Of a stretch of DNA of 64,000 nt, positions 62,735 to 64,000 are shown piece after piece (position 1 is the first letter of the stretch; each line of letters opens with the position of its first letter). The translations under genes and the position numbers were made by a program. The stretch is from Streptomyces sp. DG1A-41 (GTDB lineage: Bacteria > Actinomycetota > Actinomycetes > Streptomycetales > Streptomycetaceae): assembly GCF_037055355.1 (NCBI RefSeq), contig NZ_CP146350.1:186001-250000 (forward strand). The letters run 5' to 3'. The notes beneath the pieces are model-generated. The model was given only the letters and a program-made list of their open reading frames with translations, ran no database searches and was not told the DNA's origin.

Positions 62735-64000
62735 TGCCGCAGGCTTCATCTGTCACACCGGTTGTCGGGAGGGATGCCGAACTCACGCGGCTCTCCAGGG
62801 TGCTGGAGCGTGCGCGCGGGGGTGAGGCACGGGCCGTGCTGGTCGCCGGGGACGCCGGGGTCGGTAAGACCCGGCTGCTGGAGGAGGTCGGGGGACGGGC
62901 CGCCGATTCAGGCATGACCGTGGTCACCGGGCACTGCGTGGATCTCGGGGACGTCGGTCTGCCCTATCTGCCCTTCACCGAGGCCCTGGGGGCGCTCGCC
63001 GCCGACGAGCGGTTCGCGCCCGCCCTGGCCGCTCGCCCCGTGGTCGAGCGGCTGCTGGGGGCCGGGACCGATTCCGCGCGGCACGTCGACGGGCGGTTGC
63101 GGCTCTTCGAGGCGATGGCGGGGCTGCTGTCCGATGTGGCGGACGTCGCGCCGCTGTTGCTCGTGCTGGAGGACCTGCACTGGGCCGACCAGTCGTCGCG
63201 GGATCTGCTGCGGTTCCTGCTCGGCCGGGGTGTTTTGCGGCACCGGCTGGCGGTGTTCGCCTCGTACCGGGCGGACGACCTGCACCGTCGCCACCCGCTG
63301 CGGCCGCTGCTGGCTGAGCTGATACGGCTGCCCGTCGTGGAGCGGCTGGAGCTGCGGCCGCTGGGCGATTCCGATGTGGCCCGGCTGGTGCGACAGCTCG
63401 AACGGCGTCCGCTGGCGGACGCCACGGTGCGGCGGATCGTGGAGCGGGCCGAGGGAAACGCCTTCTACGCGGAGGAGTTGCTCGCGGCGACGGACACTCG
63501 GTCCGGTGGGGTGCCCAGCGGGCTCGCCGATGTACTGCTGATCCGCTTCGAGCAGCTGTCCGACACCGCGCAGCAGGTGCTGCGGACCGCCGCCGTCGCC
63601 GGGCGCCGGGTGGAGCACGAGCTGTTGCGGGAGGCGGTCGGGCTTGCCGAGGAGGTGCTGGAGTCGGCGCTGCGGGAGGCGGTGGGGCGGCAGTTGCTCG
63701 TCGCCGGGGACGACGACACGTACTCCTTCCGGCACGCCCTCGCCCGTGAGGCCGTCTACGCCGATCTCCTCCCCGGGGAGCGGGCGCGGCTGCACGGCGC
63801 GTTCGCCCGGCTGCTCGCCGGGCGGGGCCGGGCCGCGGAGAGCGCTGCCGAGCGTGCCCACCACTACCGGGAGAGCCACGATCTCGCCGAAGCGCTGGCC
63901 GCCTCGCTGGAGGCCGCCGACCACGCCCAGCGGGTCGGTGCGCCGGCCGAGGAGCACCGGCATCTGGAAGCGGCCCTGGACCTGTGGCCGGCGGTGGGTG
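62735..64000 (+). CDS. Large LuxR-type ATPase regulator (LAL-like), N-terminal part, runs off window end
   Basis: At least 422 residues of an AAA/STAND ATPase regulator. After VVGRDAELTRLSRVLERARG comes Walker A VAGDAGVGKTRLLEEVGGRA, Walker B LLLVLEDLHWADQSSRDLL and sensor-like VFASYRADDLHRRHPLRPLL, then a winged-helix/arginine-rich region (GVPSGLADVLLIRFEQLSDT) and YSFRHALAREAVYADLLPGE. The C-terminal LuxR helix-turn-helix expected in this family lies beyond the window. GTG 62735 is preceded by AAGGTGG. Such proteins activate metabolic or antibiotic clusters; the target is unknown. It starts 76 bp after the pseudogene. Confidence 0.9.

Overview
The window is a very GC-rich, gene-dense stretch whose gene content points to a Streptomyces (or very close actinobacterial) chromosome, probably an arm region. 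The signs are GTG starts, short or four-base overlaps between genes, a WhiB-family protein, two DUF5133 proteins, DUF6480, ANTAR proteins, two SigB-type sigma factors with many RsbW-like ATP-binding proteins, and a GlgE-pathway cluster. No rRNA, tRNA, CRISPR array or intact insertion sequence was seen.

Layout. 1-3.7 kb: a 5'-truncated sugar ABC permease, a LacI-type regulator and a divergent glycogen-debranching glucosidase. 3.8-12.6 kb: a decayed ATP-dependent DNA ligase and an intact paralogue, a PAS/GAF/PP2C/HATPase signalling protein, a peroxiredoxin-DoxX pair, an AraC regulator beside an MFS exporter interrupted by an in-frame TGA, a MarR regulator and a secreted NPP1-like protein. 12.8-19 kb: a HemC-like protein, a MarR-ABC exporter operon, a SigB-type sigma factor, an ANTAR protein and a two-domain VOC protein. 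19-31 kb: glgX coupled to a degenerate RsbW-like protein, divergent from DUF5133-glgE-treS-mak-glgB and a GCS2-type ligase. 31-34 kb: DUF6480, an acyl-CoA synthetase with an altered ATP loop, a frameshifted anti-sigma gene and a PRC-barrel protein. 34-40 kb: a STAS antagonist and a complete stressosome operon rsbR-rsbS-rsbT-(HATPase+PP2C fusion)-rsbU, every junction overlapping, closed by a hairpin. 40-48.4 kb: NDH-2, a FUSC membrane protein, DUF1206, a decayed ANTAR-GAF gene, DUF5133, a second SigB-type sigma factor and its RsbW-like partner. 48.6-64 kb: an Orn/Lys/Arg-type decarboxylase, a likely small RNA with a strong terminator, a CRP-like sensor, an EntS-like MFS remnant, lysE/lysG, a Wbl protein, DUF6098, DUF488, a TetR-controlled FAD dehydrogenase, an AlkB-like dioxygenase, an MBL hydrolase, DUF4032, a tandem Usp protein, a wrecked response-regulator/flavoprotein/histidine-kinase mosaic, and the start of a large LuxR-type ATPase regulator running off the end.

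Together the intact genes read as a general-stress and storage-carbon region. The stressosome, STAS antagonists, RsbW-like kinases, PP2C phosphatases and two sigma factors form partner-switching circuits, and GNNT-N14-16-GGGtac-like promoters can be proposed before four of these loci. The GlgE pathway (trehalose to maltose to maltose-1-phosphate to alpha-glucan to branched glucan) and debranching enzymes would provide compatible-solute and glucan metabolism under the same conditions.

Seven genes appear broken (truncation, frameshift, nonsense or deletion-fusion). This fits decay in a chromosome arm, but several lesions are single-base changes in G/C-rich sequence, so sequencing error cannot be excluded for those. 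The most unusual lesion is a perfect 21-bp inverted repeat at 61536-61610 at a frameshift, consistent with a template-switch mutation.
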